A DNA stretch of 64,000 nt from Mycobacterium hubeiense (GTDB taxonomy: Bacteria; Actinomycetota; Actinomycetes; Mycobacteriales; Mycobacteriaceae): the NCBI RefSeq assembly GCF_002838065.1, contig NZ_PIZU01000016.1, positions 25,847 to 89,846 on the forward strand, in the 5' to 3' direction. Each line of letters begins with the position of its first letter. The first letter of the stretch is position 1. The notes below the pieces were generated by a model. That model was not told where the DNA came from. It did not search any database and saw only the letters and a program-made list of their open reading frames with translations. The position numbers and the translations under genes are program-made. Below, piece after piece: positions 46,515 to 55,984 of this stretch.

Positions 46515-47789
46515 ATGGCACGCGCGCGCGCCGAGGACGACGCGGCCGTCGCAGACATCGCGGCGGCGATCGTCGCCAAACTGGGCACGCGACTCGACGA
46601 CCTCAACCGCTCGGTCCAGCAGCTGGTGGCCACCGAGATCCCCGCGCTGGCCGACGACGCCCAGATGATGCAGCTGCTGCACGACAGCGTCGAGGGAAAC
46701 ATCGACACCGTCTTCTCGGCGATCCGCCACGGCATCCCCATCGAACAGGTGGAGCCGCCGACCGCCGCCCTCGAGCACGCGCGGCGGCTGGCGCAGCGCG
46801 CGGTGTCGGTCAACGCATTGGTGCGGTCCTACCGGCTCGGCCACAAGGCGGTGCTCGACGCCGTGCGCGACGAGGTGCGCGCCGCCGACCTCGACGCGAC
46901 GGCGAGCCTGGACGTGTTCGGACAGATCGCGGAGATCACCTTCGGCTACGTCGACTGGATCTCCCAGCAGGTGGTGACCACCTATCAAAGCGAATACGAC
47001 CGCTGGACGCAGAAGCGAAACAGCTTGCGTGCGTTACGGATTCGTGAAATCCTGGGCGGCGCACAGGTCGACGTCGACGAGATGACCGGTGCGCTGTCAT
47101 ACCCGCTGCGGCGAACCCACCTGGCGGCCGTGCTGTGGTGTGACGAGTCGGGCGATGAAGACGAACTCGTCGTGATGGAACGGTTCGTCACGCACCTCGC
47201 GGAGTCCGCCGGTGCTCGTGAGGCCCCGTTGTTCCTCTCCGAAGACCGGTTGACGGGCTGGGCGTGGATTCCGTTGTCGGCCGACGCCGCACCCGATGCG
47301 GCCGCCGCGATCCGCGCCGCGGCCGAGGCGCGGGCCGATGCCCCGTGCATCGCGCTGGGCACGCCGCTGCCGGGTGTCGAGGGCTTCCGCCGGTCACATC
47401 GTCAGGCCAGGGACGCGCACGTCGTCGCCACCGCGTCCGGACCGCACCCGCGCCGCGTCACCGCCGCCGGCGATCCCGGCCTTCGGGTGGCGGCGCTGCC
47501 CGGCGGCGACGTCGAGTCGGCGGCCGCGCTGGTCGCCGAGATACTCGGACCGCTCGCCGAGCGCACCGACAACGACGAACGGCTCCGCGAGACGCTGCGG
47601 GTGTTTCTGCGCGCAGGCGCAAGCTACAAGGCGGCCGCCGAGGAACTGCACCTGCACGTCAACTCCGTGAAATACCGGGTGGCCAAAGCGGTCGAACGGC
47701 GTGGCCGGCCGATCGCCGAGGACCGACTCGACGTCGAGGTGGCGCTGCTGCTGTGCCAGTGGTACGGCGACGCCGTACTGCGAACTTGA
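46515..47789 (+). CDS. PucR-type C-terminal HTH transcriptional regulator
   Basis: The protein has 424 residues from ATG 46515. The N-terminal helical sensor region contains RLAQRAVSVNALVRSYRLGHKAVLDAVRDE, characteristic of this actinobacterial group. The C-terminal PucR HTH is RETLRVFLRAGASYKAAAEELHLHVNSVKYRVAKAVER. It is divergent from the small membrane protein-GMC pair (158-base gap) and probably controls it; ligand unknown. Confidence 0.88.
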   Translation: MARARAEDDAAVADIAAAIVAKLGTRLDDLNRSVQQLVATEIPALADDAQMMQLLHDSVEGNIDTVFSAIRHGIPIEQVEPPTAALEHARRLAQRAVSVNALVRSYRLGHKAVLDAVRDEVRAADLDATASLDVFGQIAEITFGYVDWISQQVVTTYQSEYDRWTQKRNSLRALRIREILGGAQVDVDEMTGALSYPLRRTHLAAVLWCDESGDEDELVVMERFVTHLAESAGAREAPLFLSEDRLTGWAWIPLSADAAPDAAAAIRAAAEARADAPCIALGTPLPGVEGFRRSHRQARDAHVVATASGPHPRRVTAAGDPGLRVAALPGGDVESAAALVAEILGPLAERTDNDERLRETLRVFLRAGASYKAAAEELHLHVNSVKYRVAKAVERRGRPIAEDRLDVEVALLLCQWYGDAVLRT

Positions 47790-48008
47790 TTGGTCCGCTT
47801 GAGTAGATGCCAAAAGGCCCTATCCGGCTGTTGGTAAGTGAAGTCATCCTCAATACGTGTGTGCCGGGCGAACCGCCGTTAGCTGTGACAGTTTGGATGC
47901 CAAGCGTAGACCGATGATCGACACAGATCGTTCCACACTCCCGTATGCTCGTGGGCGACAACCTTTTTCGCCGAACTGCCTATCTCACGCCGCTCATGTG
48001 GTTCTCTG

Positions 48009-49238
48009 GTGGTTGTGAACGCGGCGACCGTGCCGGACACCAGTACCAGGAGAGCTATCAACCTGGTGCTGGCCACGTGGGTCTCGGCGATCAACTTCTG
48101 GGCCTGGAACATGATCGGCCCGCTGTCCACTACTTACGCGAGTGATCTGGCGTTGAGCAGTACCGAGGCCTCCATGCTCGTTGCTACGCCGATCTTGGTC
48201 GGATCTGTGGGCCGGATCGTCATCGGCTCGCTGACCGACCGGTTCGGCGGGCGAACGATGTTCATCGCGGTCTCCCTGGCGTCGATCCTGCCGGTGCTGG
48301 CCGTCGGGTCGGCCGGCGCGGCAGGCTCCTATCCGCTGTTGCTGGTGTGCGGATTCTTCCTGGGCATCGCGGGCACGATCTTCGCCGTCGGCATCCCGTT
48401 CGCCAACAACTGGTACGACCCTTCCCGTCGCGGCTTCGCCACCGGCGTGTTCGGCATGGGCATGGTCGGCACCGCGTTGTCTGCGTTCTTCACACCGCGG
48501 TTCGTCAACTGGTTTGGGCTGTTCGCCACGCACGTCATCGTCGCGGTCGCGCTCGCGGCCACGGCGCTGCTGTGCATCGCGATGATGCAGGACTCCCCGG
48601 CGTTCCAGCCGAACACCGACCCGGTGCTGCCGAAACTCAAGGCCGCGATGAAGCTGCCCGTCACGTGGGAGATGTCCTTCTTGTACGCCGTCGTCTTCGG
48701 CGGTTTCGTGGCGTTCTCCAACTACCTGCCCACCTACATCAAGACCATCTACGGCTTCTCCTCCGTCGAGGCCGGCGCGCGCACCGCGGGATTCGCGCTC
48801 GCCGCGGTGCTGGCCCGACCGATCGGCGGCGCTCTGTCGGACCGCATCGCACCCAAATACGTGGTGCTGGCCTCGTTCGCGGGTACCGCGGCGCTGGCCT
48901 TCGTGGCGACGTTCCAGCCGCCGCCCGACGTCTGGTCGGCGACGACGTTCATCACGCTGGCGATCTTCCTGGGCGTCGGCACCGGCGGCGTGTTCGCATG
49001 GGTGGCCCGTCGGGCGCCCGCGCAGTCGGTGGGTTCAGTCACCGGAATCGTCGCGGCCGCAGGCGGTTTAGGTGGCTACTTCCCGCCGCTGGTGATGGGT
49101 TCGACGTACGACTCCGTCGACAACGACTACACGACAGGGCTGTTGTTGTTGGTGGCAACGGCCCTGGTCGCGTTGGCCTATACCGCATTTCGATTGCACG
49201 CCCACGAGCCGGCGCGCACCAAGGAGCCCGAACCATGA
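48009..49238 (+). CDS. narK: nitrate/nitrite MFS transporter
   Basis: The protein has 409 residues with 12 helices. The NarK group features are AINFWAWNMIGPLSTTYASDL at helix 1, GSLTDRFGGRTMFI, and the nitrate-signature glycine-rich segments AGTIFAVGIPFANNWYD and VTGIVAAAGGLGGYFPPLVMG. It imports nitrate or exchanges it for nitrite. Stop overlaps the narG start (ATGA), so narK-narGHJI is one operon. The GTG start is uncertain because no clear ribosome-binding site is seen. Confidence 0.93.
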   Translation: MVVNAATVPDTSTRRAINLVLATWVSAINFWAWNMIGPLSTTYASDLALSSTEASMLVATPILVGSVGRIVIGSLTDRFGGRTMFIAVSLASILPVLAVGSAGAAGSYPLLLVCGFFLGIAGTIFAVGIPFANNWYDPSRRGFATGVFGMGMVGTALSAFFTPRFVNWFGLFATHVIVAVALAATALLCIAMMQDSPAFQPNTDPVLPKLKAAMKLPVTWEMSFLYAVVFGGFVAFSNYLPTYIKTIYGFSSVEAGARTAGFALAAVLARPIGGALSDRIAPKYVVLASFAGTAALAFVATFQPPPDVWSATTFITLAIFLGVGTGGVFAWVARRAPAQSVGSVTGIVAAAGGLGGYFPPLVMGSTYDSVDNDYTTGLLLLVATALVALAYTAFRLHAHEPARTKEPEP

Positions 49239-52200
49239 CCAAGCCGCACGTAGGCGGACCCGTCGAAGAGCTACTGGAACGCAGCGGCCGGTTCTTCACG
49301 CCCGGCACCTTCTCCGACGACCTGCGCACCGTGACCCGCCGCGGCGGGCGCGAGGGCGACGTGTTCTACCGCGACCGGTGGAGCCACGACAAGGTGGTGC
49401 GCTCCACCCACGGCGTCAACTGCACCGGGTCGTGCTCGTGGAAGATCTACGTCAAGGACGGCATCATCACCTGGGAAACCCAGGAAACCGACTACCCGTC
49501 GGTGGGGCCCGACCGCCCCGAGTACGAACCCCGCGGCTGCCCGCGCGGCGCCGCGTTCTCCTGGTACACCTATTCGCCGACCCGGGTGCGTTATCCGTAC
49601 GCCCGCGGCGTGCTCGTCGAGATGTACCGGGAAGCGAAAGCGCGCCTGGGTGATCCGGTGTTGGCGTGGGCCGACATTCAGGACAACCCCGATCATCGCC
49701 GCCGCTATCAACGCGCCCGCGGCAAGGGCGGCCTGGTCCGGGTGAGCTGGGCCGAGGCCACCGAGATGATCGCGGCCGCCCACGTGCACACCATCAAGCG
49801 GTACGGGCCCGACCGGGTGGCCGGCTTCTCGCCGATCCCGGCGATGTCGATGGTCAGCCACGCCGCCGGGTCGCGGTTCGTGGAACTGATTGGCGGCGTG
49901 ATGACGTCGTTCTACGACTGGTACGCCGATCTTCCGGTGGCCTCCCCGCAGGTGTTCGGCGACCAGACCGACGTGCCGGAGTCCGGCGACTGGTGGGATG
50001 CAGCCTATTTGATGATGTGGGGCTCCAACGTCCCGATCACCCGCACCCCCGACGCGCACTGGATGGCCGAAGTCCGCTACCGCGGCACCAAAGTCGTGAC
50101 CGTGAGCCCCGACTACGCCGACAACACCAAGTTCGCCGACGAGTGGATGCCGTGCGCGGCGGGCACCGACGGTGCGTTGGCCATGGCGATGGGCCACGTC
50201 ATCCTCTCGGAATGCTTTGTGCGCCAGCGAGTTCCGTTCTTCGTCGATTATGTCCGCAAGTTCACCGATCTGCCGTTCCTGATCAGGTTGGAGCAGCGCG
50301 ACGGTGCGCTGGTGCCGGGCAAGAACCTGACCGCGGCCGATCTCGGCCACGACGTGGAGAACGCGGCGTTCAAGCCGGTGATCCTCGACGGGGCGACGAA
50401 TACCCTTGCGGTGCCGCACGGTTCGCTCGGGTTCCGCTACGGCGACGAGGGCCTGGGCAAGTGGAACCTCGACCTGGAAGATCTGGTGCCGGCGCTGACC
50501 GTGGCGGCAGAAGGCGGCGAGACGGCCGAGATCCGGTTACCGCGGTTCGACACCCTTGACGGGCACGGGGAGACGCTGCAGCGGGGGGTGCCGGTGCGGC
50601 GCGTCGGCGAGCACGTGGTGTGCACGGTGTTCGATTTGATGCTCGCCCAGTACGGCGTGGTGCGCCCCGGTCTGCCGGGGGACTGGCCGACGGGTTACGA
50701 CGACGCGAGCGCTCCGTACACCCCGGCCTGGCAGGAGCCGATCACCGGAGTCGCTGCCGCCCAGGCCGTCCGGGTGGCCCGCGAATTCGCCCGCAATGCC
50801 GAGGAATCCAACGGCCGCTCGATGATCATCATGGGGGCGGGCATCTGCCAATGGTTCCACGGCGACGCCACCTATCGCGCGGTGCTGGCGCTGCTGCTGC
50901 TCACCGGATCGATGGGCCGCAACGGCGGCGGCTGGGCCCATTACGTCGGCCAGGAGAAGTGCCGGCCGGTCACGGGCTGGGCGACGATGGCGATGGCCAC
51001 CGACTGGTCGCGTCCGCCGCGTCAGATGGCGGGCACCTCCTACTGGTACGCGCACACCGATCAGTGGCGTTACGACGGGTATCGCGCCGATGCGCTGGCC
51101 AGCCCGGTGGGTCGCGGGCGCTTCCGCGGCAAGCACACCATGGACGTGCTGACCTCCGCGGTGGCGATGGGGTGGAGCCCGTTCTTCCCGCAGTTCGACC
51201 GGTCCAGTCTGGACGTCGCCGACGAAGCCCTTGCCGCGGGACAAGATATCCCCGGCTACGTCGCTGCGCAATTGGCGTCGGGACAGCTGAAGCTGGCGGT
51301 CACCGATCCGGACAACCCCGTCAATTGGCCTCGCGTGCTCAATGTTTGGCGGGCCAACCTGCTGGGCTCGTCGAGTAAGGGCAACGAGTACTTCCTGCGC
51401 CACCTGCTCGGCACCACGTCGAACCTGCAGGGCCAGCCCAGTGACCTGCGGGCACAGGAGGTCACCTACACCGACGAGATCCCGGAAGGCAAGCTCGACC
51501 TGTTGATGTCGATCGACTTCCGGATGACGTCGACGACGCTGCTGTCGGATGTGGTGTTGCCGGCGGCGACGTGGTACGAGAAGGCGGATCTGTCGAGCAC
51601 GGACATGCACCCGTACGTGCACGCGTTCAGTCCGGCCATCGACCCGCCGTGGGAAACCCGTTCGGACTTCGAGGCATTCGGCGCCATCGCCCGTGCGTTC
51701 AGCGCCATGGCACCCAAGCACCTTGGCCTGCGCACCGATGTGGTGCTGGGCACATTGCAGCACGACACCCCTGGGGCGATGGCGTATCCCGGCGGCGTCG
51801 AGCGGGATTGGCGCCGCACCGGTGAGGTGCCGGTACCCGGCAAGACGATTGGACCGATCGCGGTGGTGGAGCGTGACTACGCCGCAATCGCGGACAAGTG
51901 GTTCACGCTGGGCCCGCTGGTCGACACGCTCGGCGTGACCACCAAGGGCGTCACCACGCACCCCATGGAGGAAGTCGAGGCGCTGGCCTCCAAGTTCGGA
52001 GTGATGAATTCGGGTGCGGCGCAGGGCCGCCCCGCGATCACCACGGCGGAGCGGATGGCCGACGTCATCCTGGCGCTGTCGGGGACGACCAACGGCCGCC
52101 TGGCGGTCGAGGGATTCCGGCAGCTGGAGCAGCGCACCGGCCGCAGACTGGTCCATCTCGCCGAGGGCAGCGAGGAACGCCGCATCACCTACGCGGACAC

Positions 52201-52903
52201 CCAGGCACGGCCGGTGCCCGTGATCACCAGCCCGGAGTGGTCCGGCAGCGAGACCGGCGGTCGCCGATACGCGCCGTTCACAGTGAACATCGAGGAACTC
52301 AAACCGTTCCACACCCTGACCGGACGGATGCACTTCTACCTCGACCATGACTGGCTGGAGGAACTCGGCGAGCAGCTGCCCATTTATCGCCCGCCACTGG
52401 ACATGTCGCGGTTGTTCGGCGAATCGGCGGTGGGCAGCAGCGGCGTCGGGTTGACGGTTCGGTACCTGACGCCGCATTCGAAGTGGTCGATCCACTCCGA
52501 ATACCAGGACAACCTGTTGATGCTATCGCTGTCGCGGGGTGGGCCGACGATGTGGATGAGCCCGGTAGACGCCGCGAAAATCGAAGTACGCGACAACGAT
52601 TGGATTGAAGCCGTCAACCGCAACGGTGTGCTGGTGTGCCGCGCGATCGTGTCGCACCGGATGCCAGAAGGTGTGGTGTTCGTCTACCACGCGCAGGAAC
52701 GCACCATCGATGTGCCTCTGACCGAGACCACGGGTAACCGTGGCGGTATTCACAATTCGCTGACGCGGTTGCTCATCAAACCCAGCCATTTGGCGGGTGG
52801 CTACGCGCAGAACGCGTTCGCGTTCAACTATCTCGGCCCTACCGGCAACCAACGCGACGAAGTGACGGTGGTGCGCCGACGCAGCCAGGAGGTGAAGTAC
52901 TGA
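49235..52903 (+). CDS. narG: respiratory nitrate reductase alpha subunit
   Basis: The protein has 1222 residues. It is the cytoplasmic molybdo-bis(PGD) catalytic subunit reducing nitrate to nitrite. The N-terminal FS0 ligands are His59, Cys63, Cys67 and Cys102 (HGVNCTGSC, RGCPRG). The Mo-binding region YDWYADLPVASPQVFGDQTDVPESGDWWD has the Asp ligand expected of NarG. C-terminal PLTETTGNRGGIHNSLTRLL is also standard. Coupled to narK (4-base overlap) and narH (1-base TGATG overlap). A longer open frame upstream is antisense or out of frame to narK. Confidence 0.97.
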   Translation: MTKPHVGGPVEELLERSGRFFTPGTFSDDLRTVTRRGGREGDVFYRDRWSHDKVVRSTHGVNCTGSCSWKIYVKDGIITWETQETDYPSVGPDRPEYEPRGCPRGAAFSWYTYSPTRVRYPYARGVLVEMYREAKARLGDPVLAWADIQDNPDHRRRYQRARGKGGLVRVSWAEATEMIAAAHVHTIKRYGPDRVAGFSPIPAMSMVSHAAGSRFVELIGGVMTSFYDWYADLPVASPQVFGDQTDVPESGDWWDAAYLMMWGSNVPITRTPDAHWMAEVRYRGTKVVTVSPDYADNTKFADEWMPCAAGTDGALAMAMGHVILSECFVRQRVPFFVDYVRKFTDLPFLIRLEQRDGALVPGKNLTAADLGHDVENAAFKPVILDGATNTLAVPHGSLGFRYGDEGLGKWNLDLEDLVPALTVAAEGGETAEIRLPRFDTLDGHGETLQRGVPVRRVGEHVVCTVFDLMLAQYGVVRPGLPGDWPTGYDDASAPYTPAWQEPITGVAAAQAVRVAREFARNAEESNGRSMIIMGAGICQWFHGDATYRAVLALLLLTGSMGRNGGGWAHYVGQEKCRPVTGWATMAMATDWSRPPRQMAGTSYWYAHTDQWRYDGYRADALASPVGRGRFRGKHTMDVLTSAVAMGWSPFFPQFDRSSLDVADEALAAGQDIPGYVAAQLASGQLKLAVTDPDNPVNWPRVLNVWRANLLGSSSKGNEYFLRHLLGTTSNLQGQPSDLRAQEVTYTDEIPEGKLDLLMSIDFRMTSTTLLSDVVLPAATWYEKADLSSTDMHPYVHAFSPAIDPPWETRSDFEAFGAIARAFSAMAPKHLGLRTDVVLGTLQHDTPGAMAYPGGVERDWRRTGEVPVPGKTIGPIAVVERDYAAIADKWFTLGPLVDTLGVTTKGVTTHPMEEVEALASKFGVMNSGAAQGRPAITTAERMADVILALSGTTNGRLAVEGFRQLEQRTGRRLVHLAEGSEERRITYADTQARPVPVITSPEWSGSETGGRRYAPFTVNIEELKPFHTLTGRMHFYLDHDWLEELGEQLPIYRPPLDMSRLFGESAVGSSGVGLTVRYLTPHSKWSIHSEYQDNLLMLSLSRGGPTMWMSPVDAAKIEVRDNDWIEAVNRNGVLVCRAIVSHRMPEGVVFVYHAQERTIDVPLTETTGNRGGIHNSLTRLLIKPSHLAGGYAQNAFAFNYLGPTGNQRDEVTVVRRRSQEVKY

Positions 52904-54552
52904 TGCGGGTGATGGCCCAAATGGCGATGGTGATGAACCTTGACAAGTGCATCGGGTGTCACACCTGCTCGGTGACGTGTAAGCAGGCCTGGACCAATCG
53001 GGCTGGTACCGAGTATGTGTGGTTCAACAATGTGGAAACCCGTCCTGGACAAGGGTATCCGCGCACCTACGAGGACCAGGAGCGCTGGCGGGGCGGCTGG
53101 CGGCGGGACCGGCGTGGCCGGCTGCGACTACGCGACGGCGGCCGGTTCAGCAAGTTGCTTCGAATCTTCTCGAACCCAAAGCTGCCGAGCATCGACGACT
53201 ACTACGAGCCCTGGACTTACGACTACGAGAACCTTACCGCGGCACCGCTGGGCGAACAGTTTCCGGTCGCGCCGCCGCGCAGCCTGATCAGCGGAAAGCC
53301 GATGAAGGTGTCGTGGTCGGCGAATTGGGACGACGACCTGGCCGGCTCACCGGAGATCGTGCCCGGCGATCCGATTCTGAAGAAGATCAACGAGCACGTG
53401 CGGCTGGAGCTCGAGCAGACCTTCATGTTCTACCTGCCGCGGATCTGCGAGCACTGCCTGAACCCGTCGTGCGTGGCGTCGTGCCCGTCGGGTGCGATGT
53501 ACAAACGGACCGAGGACGGCATCGTGCTCGTCGACCAGGACCGCTGCCGCGGCTGGCGGATGTGCGTCTCCGGATGCCCCTACAAGAAGGTGTATTTCAA
53601 TCACAAGACCGGCAAGGCCGAGAAGTGCACGCTGTGTTATCCGCGCATCGAGGTCGGGCTACCGACGGTGTGCTCGGAGACCTGCGTGGGTCGGTTGCGC
53701 TACCTGGGCCTGGTGCTCTACGACGTCGACCGGGTGCTGGAAGCGGCATCGGTGGAAGACGAGAAAGACTTGTACGAGGCACACCGGCAGATCCTGCTCG
53801 ACCCGACCGATCCCGAGGTGATCGCCGGCGCGCGCGCAGAGGGCATCTCCGACGAGTGGATCGAGGCTGCGCAGCGCTCGCCCGTCTATGCGCTGATCAA
53901 CACCTACAAGGTTGCGCTGCCGCTGCATCCGGAGTTCCGCACGGTCCCAATGGTGTGGTACATCCCACCGCTGTCTCCGGTGGTCGACGCGGTCAGCCGC
54001 GACGGGCATGACGGCGAAGACATCGGCAACCTTTTCGGCGCGCTGGAAGCGCTGCGCATTCCCATCCAATACCTGGCCGAACTCTTCACGGCCGGTGATA
54101 CCGCCGTGGTCGAGGCCGTGCTACGCCGGCTGGCCGCGATGCGCTCCTACATGCGGGATATCAACCTGGGCCGCGAAACGCAGCCGCACATTCCGCAGTC
54201 GGTCGGGATGACCGAAGAGCAGATCTACCAAATGTACCGGTTGTTGGCGCTGGCGAAATACGAAGAGCGCTATGTGATCCCGACCGCCTACGCCGCCGAG
54301 GCCCACGAGCTGGAGGAGCCGGGCTGCTCATTGTCGTTCGAGGGTGGGCCGGGGATGTACGAGTCCGGTCCGTTCGGCGAGGCCAGCGGCGGGCCGGTGC
54401 CGGTGGCGGTGGAGACCTTCCACGCGCTGCGGCAACGGCAGACCGACGAGGGGATGGCCGCCAACGCCGGGCGTCCGTCGCGCGTGAATCTACTCAACTG
54501 GGACGGCCGTGGCGTGCCCTCCGGCATGTTCCCCTCCGGGGGGCCACAGTGA
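52903..54552 (+). CDS. narH: respiratory nitrate reductase beta subunit
   Basis: The protein has 549 residues and four Cys clusters: CIGCHTCSVTC at 16-26, CEHCLNPSCVASCP, CRGWRMCVSGCPYKK (Trp replacing Cys, for the 3Fe-4S cluster) and CTLCYPRIEVGLPTVCSETC. It wires electrons from NarI to NarG. Length is close to other actinobacterial NarH (about 550). The stop overlaps the narJ GTG by 4 bases. Confidence 0.97.
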   Translation: MRVMAQMAMVMNLDKCIGCHTCSVTCKQAWTNRAGTEYVWFNNVETRPGQGYPRTYEDQERWRGGWRRDRRGRLRLRDGGRFSKLLRIFSNPKLPSIDDYYEPWTYDYENLTAAPLGEQFPVAPPRSLISGKPMKVSWSANWDDDLAGSPEIVPGDPILKKINEHVRLELEQTFMFYLPRICEHCLNPSCVASCPSGAMYKRTEDGIVLVDQDRCRGWRMCVSGCPYKKVYFNHKTGKAEKCTLCYPRIEVGLPTVCSETCVGRLRYLGLVLYDVDRVLEAASVEDEKDLYEAHRQILLDPTDPEVIAGARAEGISDEWIEAAQRSPVYALINTYKVALPLHPEFRTVPMVWYIPPLSPVVDAVSRDGHDGEDIGNLFGALEALRIPIQYLAELFTAGDTAVVEAVLRRLAAMRSYMRDINLGRETQPHIPQSVGMTEEQIYQMYRLLALAKYEERYVIPTAYAAEAHELEEPGCSLSFEGGPGMYESGPFGEASGGPVPVAVETFHALRQRQTDEGMAANAGRPSRVNLLNWDGRGVPSGMFPSGGPQ

Positions 54553-55190
54553 AGCTCCGCCCGCGATCAAACATGTTGCACCACAGGCTGGTGTGGCAGT
54601 GTGCGTCGCTGCTGCTGTCCTACCCAGACCAAGACCGCCTCAACAACGTCGACGAACTTCTCGTCCACCTCGATGGAGACACAGCAGATCTGTTGGGACG
54701 CACCGCCACTGCGCTCAAGGCCAGCGGTCCGCTGCAGGCATCCGAGGACTACGTCGATACGTTCGACCTGCAGCGCCGTTCGACGATGTACCTGACTTAT
54801 TGGACCGCCGGCGACACCCGTAATCGCGGCAGCGAAATGCTGGCGTTCGCAGCGGCTTACCGTGACGCCGGTGTCGATCCGCCTCGCGATGAGGCACCGG
54901 ATTATCTGCCGGTTGTGCTGGAGTTCGCCGCCACCGTCGACCCCGACGCGGGGCGGCGATTGCTCGCCGAGCATCGGGTGCCGATCGATGTGCTGCGCCA
55001 GGCGCTGACCGAGGTGGGTTCGCCGTACGCGCACGTCGTAGCCGCGGTGTGCGAGACACTGCCGGCGGCCACCGACCGGGAGGTGCAACGCGCGCGCCAG
55101 CTGGCGCAGGCCGGTCCACCTGCCGAAGCCGTTGGGCTGCAGCCGTTCACGTTGACAGTGCCGCCTCGGCGGGTGGAAGGAGGCCGGTGA
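54549..55190 (+). CDS. narJ: nitrate reductase maturation chaperone
   Basis: The protein has 213 residues. All-helical TorD/NarJ family: QCASLLLSYPDQDRLNNVDELLVHL at the start, DTFDLQRRSTMYLTYWTAGDTRNRG and PDYLPVVLEFAA in the conserved core. It inserts the Mo cofactor into NarG before membrane attachment. GTG start coupled to narH; one base separates its stop from the narI start region. Confidence 0.93.
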   Translation: MKLRPRSNMLHHRLVWQCASLLLSYPDQDRLNNVDELLVHLDGDTADLLGRTATALKASGPLQASEDYVDTFDLQRRSTMYLTYWTAGDTRNRGSEMLAFAAAYRDAGVDPPRDEAPDYLPVVLEFAATVDPDAGRRLLAEHRVPIDVLRQALTEVGSPYAHVVAAVCETLPAATDREVQRARQLAQAGPPAEAVGLQPFTLTVPPRRVEGGR

Positions 55191-55191
55191 G

Positions 55192-55920
55192 ATGTTGGGC
55201 GAGATCTTCTGGAACACGGCGCCGTACGTGACGCTGGCGATCGTGGTGGTCGGAATCTGGTGGCGATACCGTTACGACAAGTTCGGGTGGACGACCCGTT
55301 CGTCGCAGCTCTACGAGTCACGATTGCTGCGGATCGGCAGCCCGATGTTTCACTTCGGCATCCTGGTGGTCATCGTCGGCCACATCATCGGCCTGCTGAT
55401 CCCGGAATCATGGACCGCCGCAATCGGTTTGAGCGAGCACGCCTACCACATACAGGCCGTGACGCTCGGCACGATCGCCGGGATCACCACACTGGCCGGC
55501 GCCGCGCTACTGATCTACCGGCGCCGCACTCGCGGGCCCGTGTTCATGGCCACTACCGTCAACGACAAGATCATGTACGTGGTGTTGGTGCTGGCTATCG
55601 TCGCCGGCTTGTACGCGACCGCACTGGGCTCCGGCGTCGTCGGCGAGGCCTACAACTACAGGGAGAGCGTGTCGGTGTGGTTCCGCTCCATCTGGGTGCT
55701 GCAGCCACGCGGTGATCTGATGGCCGAGGCACCGCTGTACTACCAGCTGCACGTGCTGATCGCCCTCGTGTTGTTCGCCCTGTGGCCATTCAGCCGATTG
55801 GTGCATGCGTTCAGCGCACCGATCGCCTACCTGTTCCGGCCCTACATCGTCTACCGCAGCCGTGATGTGGCGGCCAAAGACGAATTGGTGGGGTCACACC
55901 CGCGACGCCGGGGCTGGTGA
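55192..55920 (+). CDS. narI: nitrate reductase gamma (cytochrome b) subunit
   Basis: The protein has 242 residues with five helices. It holds the two heme b groups and oxidises menaquinol. Candidate axial histidines stand in MFHFGILVVIVGHIIGLLIP and YYQLHVLIALVLFALWPFSRLVHAFSAP. The C-terminal tail is short and basic. It is the last gene of the nar operon and is convergent with the FAD monooxygenase gene. Confidence 0.94.
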   Translation: MLGEIFWNTAPYVTLAIVVVGIWWRYRYDKFGWTTRSSQLYESRLLRIGSPMFHFGILVVIVGHIIGLLIPESWTAAIGLSEHAYHIQAVTLGTIAGITTLAGAALLIYRRRTRGPVFMATTVNDKIMYVVLVLAIVAGLYATALGSGVVGEAYNYRESVSVWFRSIWVLQPRGDLMAEAPLYYQLHVLIALVLFALWPFSRLVHAFSAPIAYLFRPYIVYRSRDVAAKDELVGSHPRRRGW

Positions 55921-55984
55921 CCCCATCTGATCGCATCGTTGACGGCATGCGTACGGACGCCTCACAGTGTTCGCCCATGCCCGG

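Noticed and set aside
46109..46813. Extended N-terminus of the GMC oxidoreductase
   Set aside because: The upstream frame is antisense to the PucR-type gene and the small membrane protein; AGGAG precedes ATG 46108.
47790..48008. DosR or nitrate-responsive box before narK
   Set aside because: No GGGAC...GTCCC type dyad or other convincing palindrome was seen; only scattered partial matches.
48347..52903. A 1518-residue frame that would extend narG upstream
   Set aside because: The part before 49235 is out of frame over narK, Arg/His-rich and not NarG-like; ATG 49235 with the ATGA overlap is the start.
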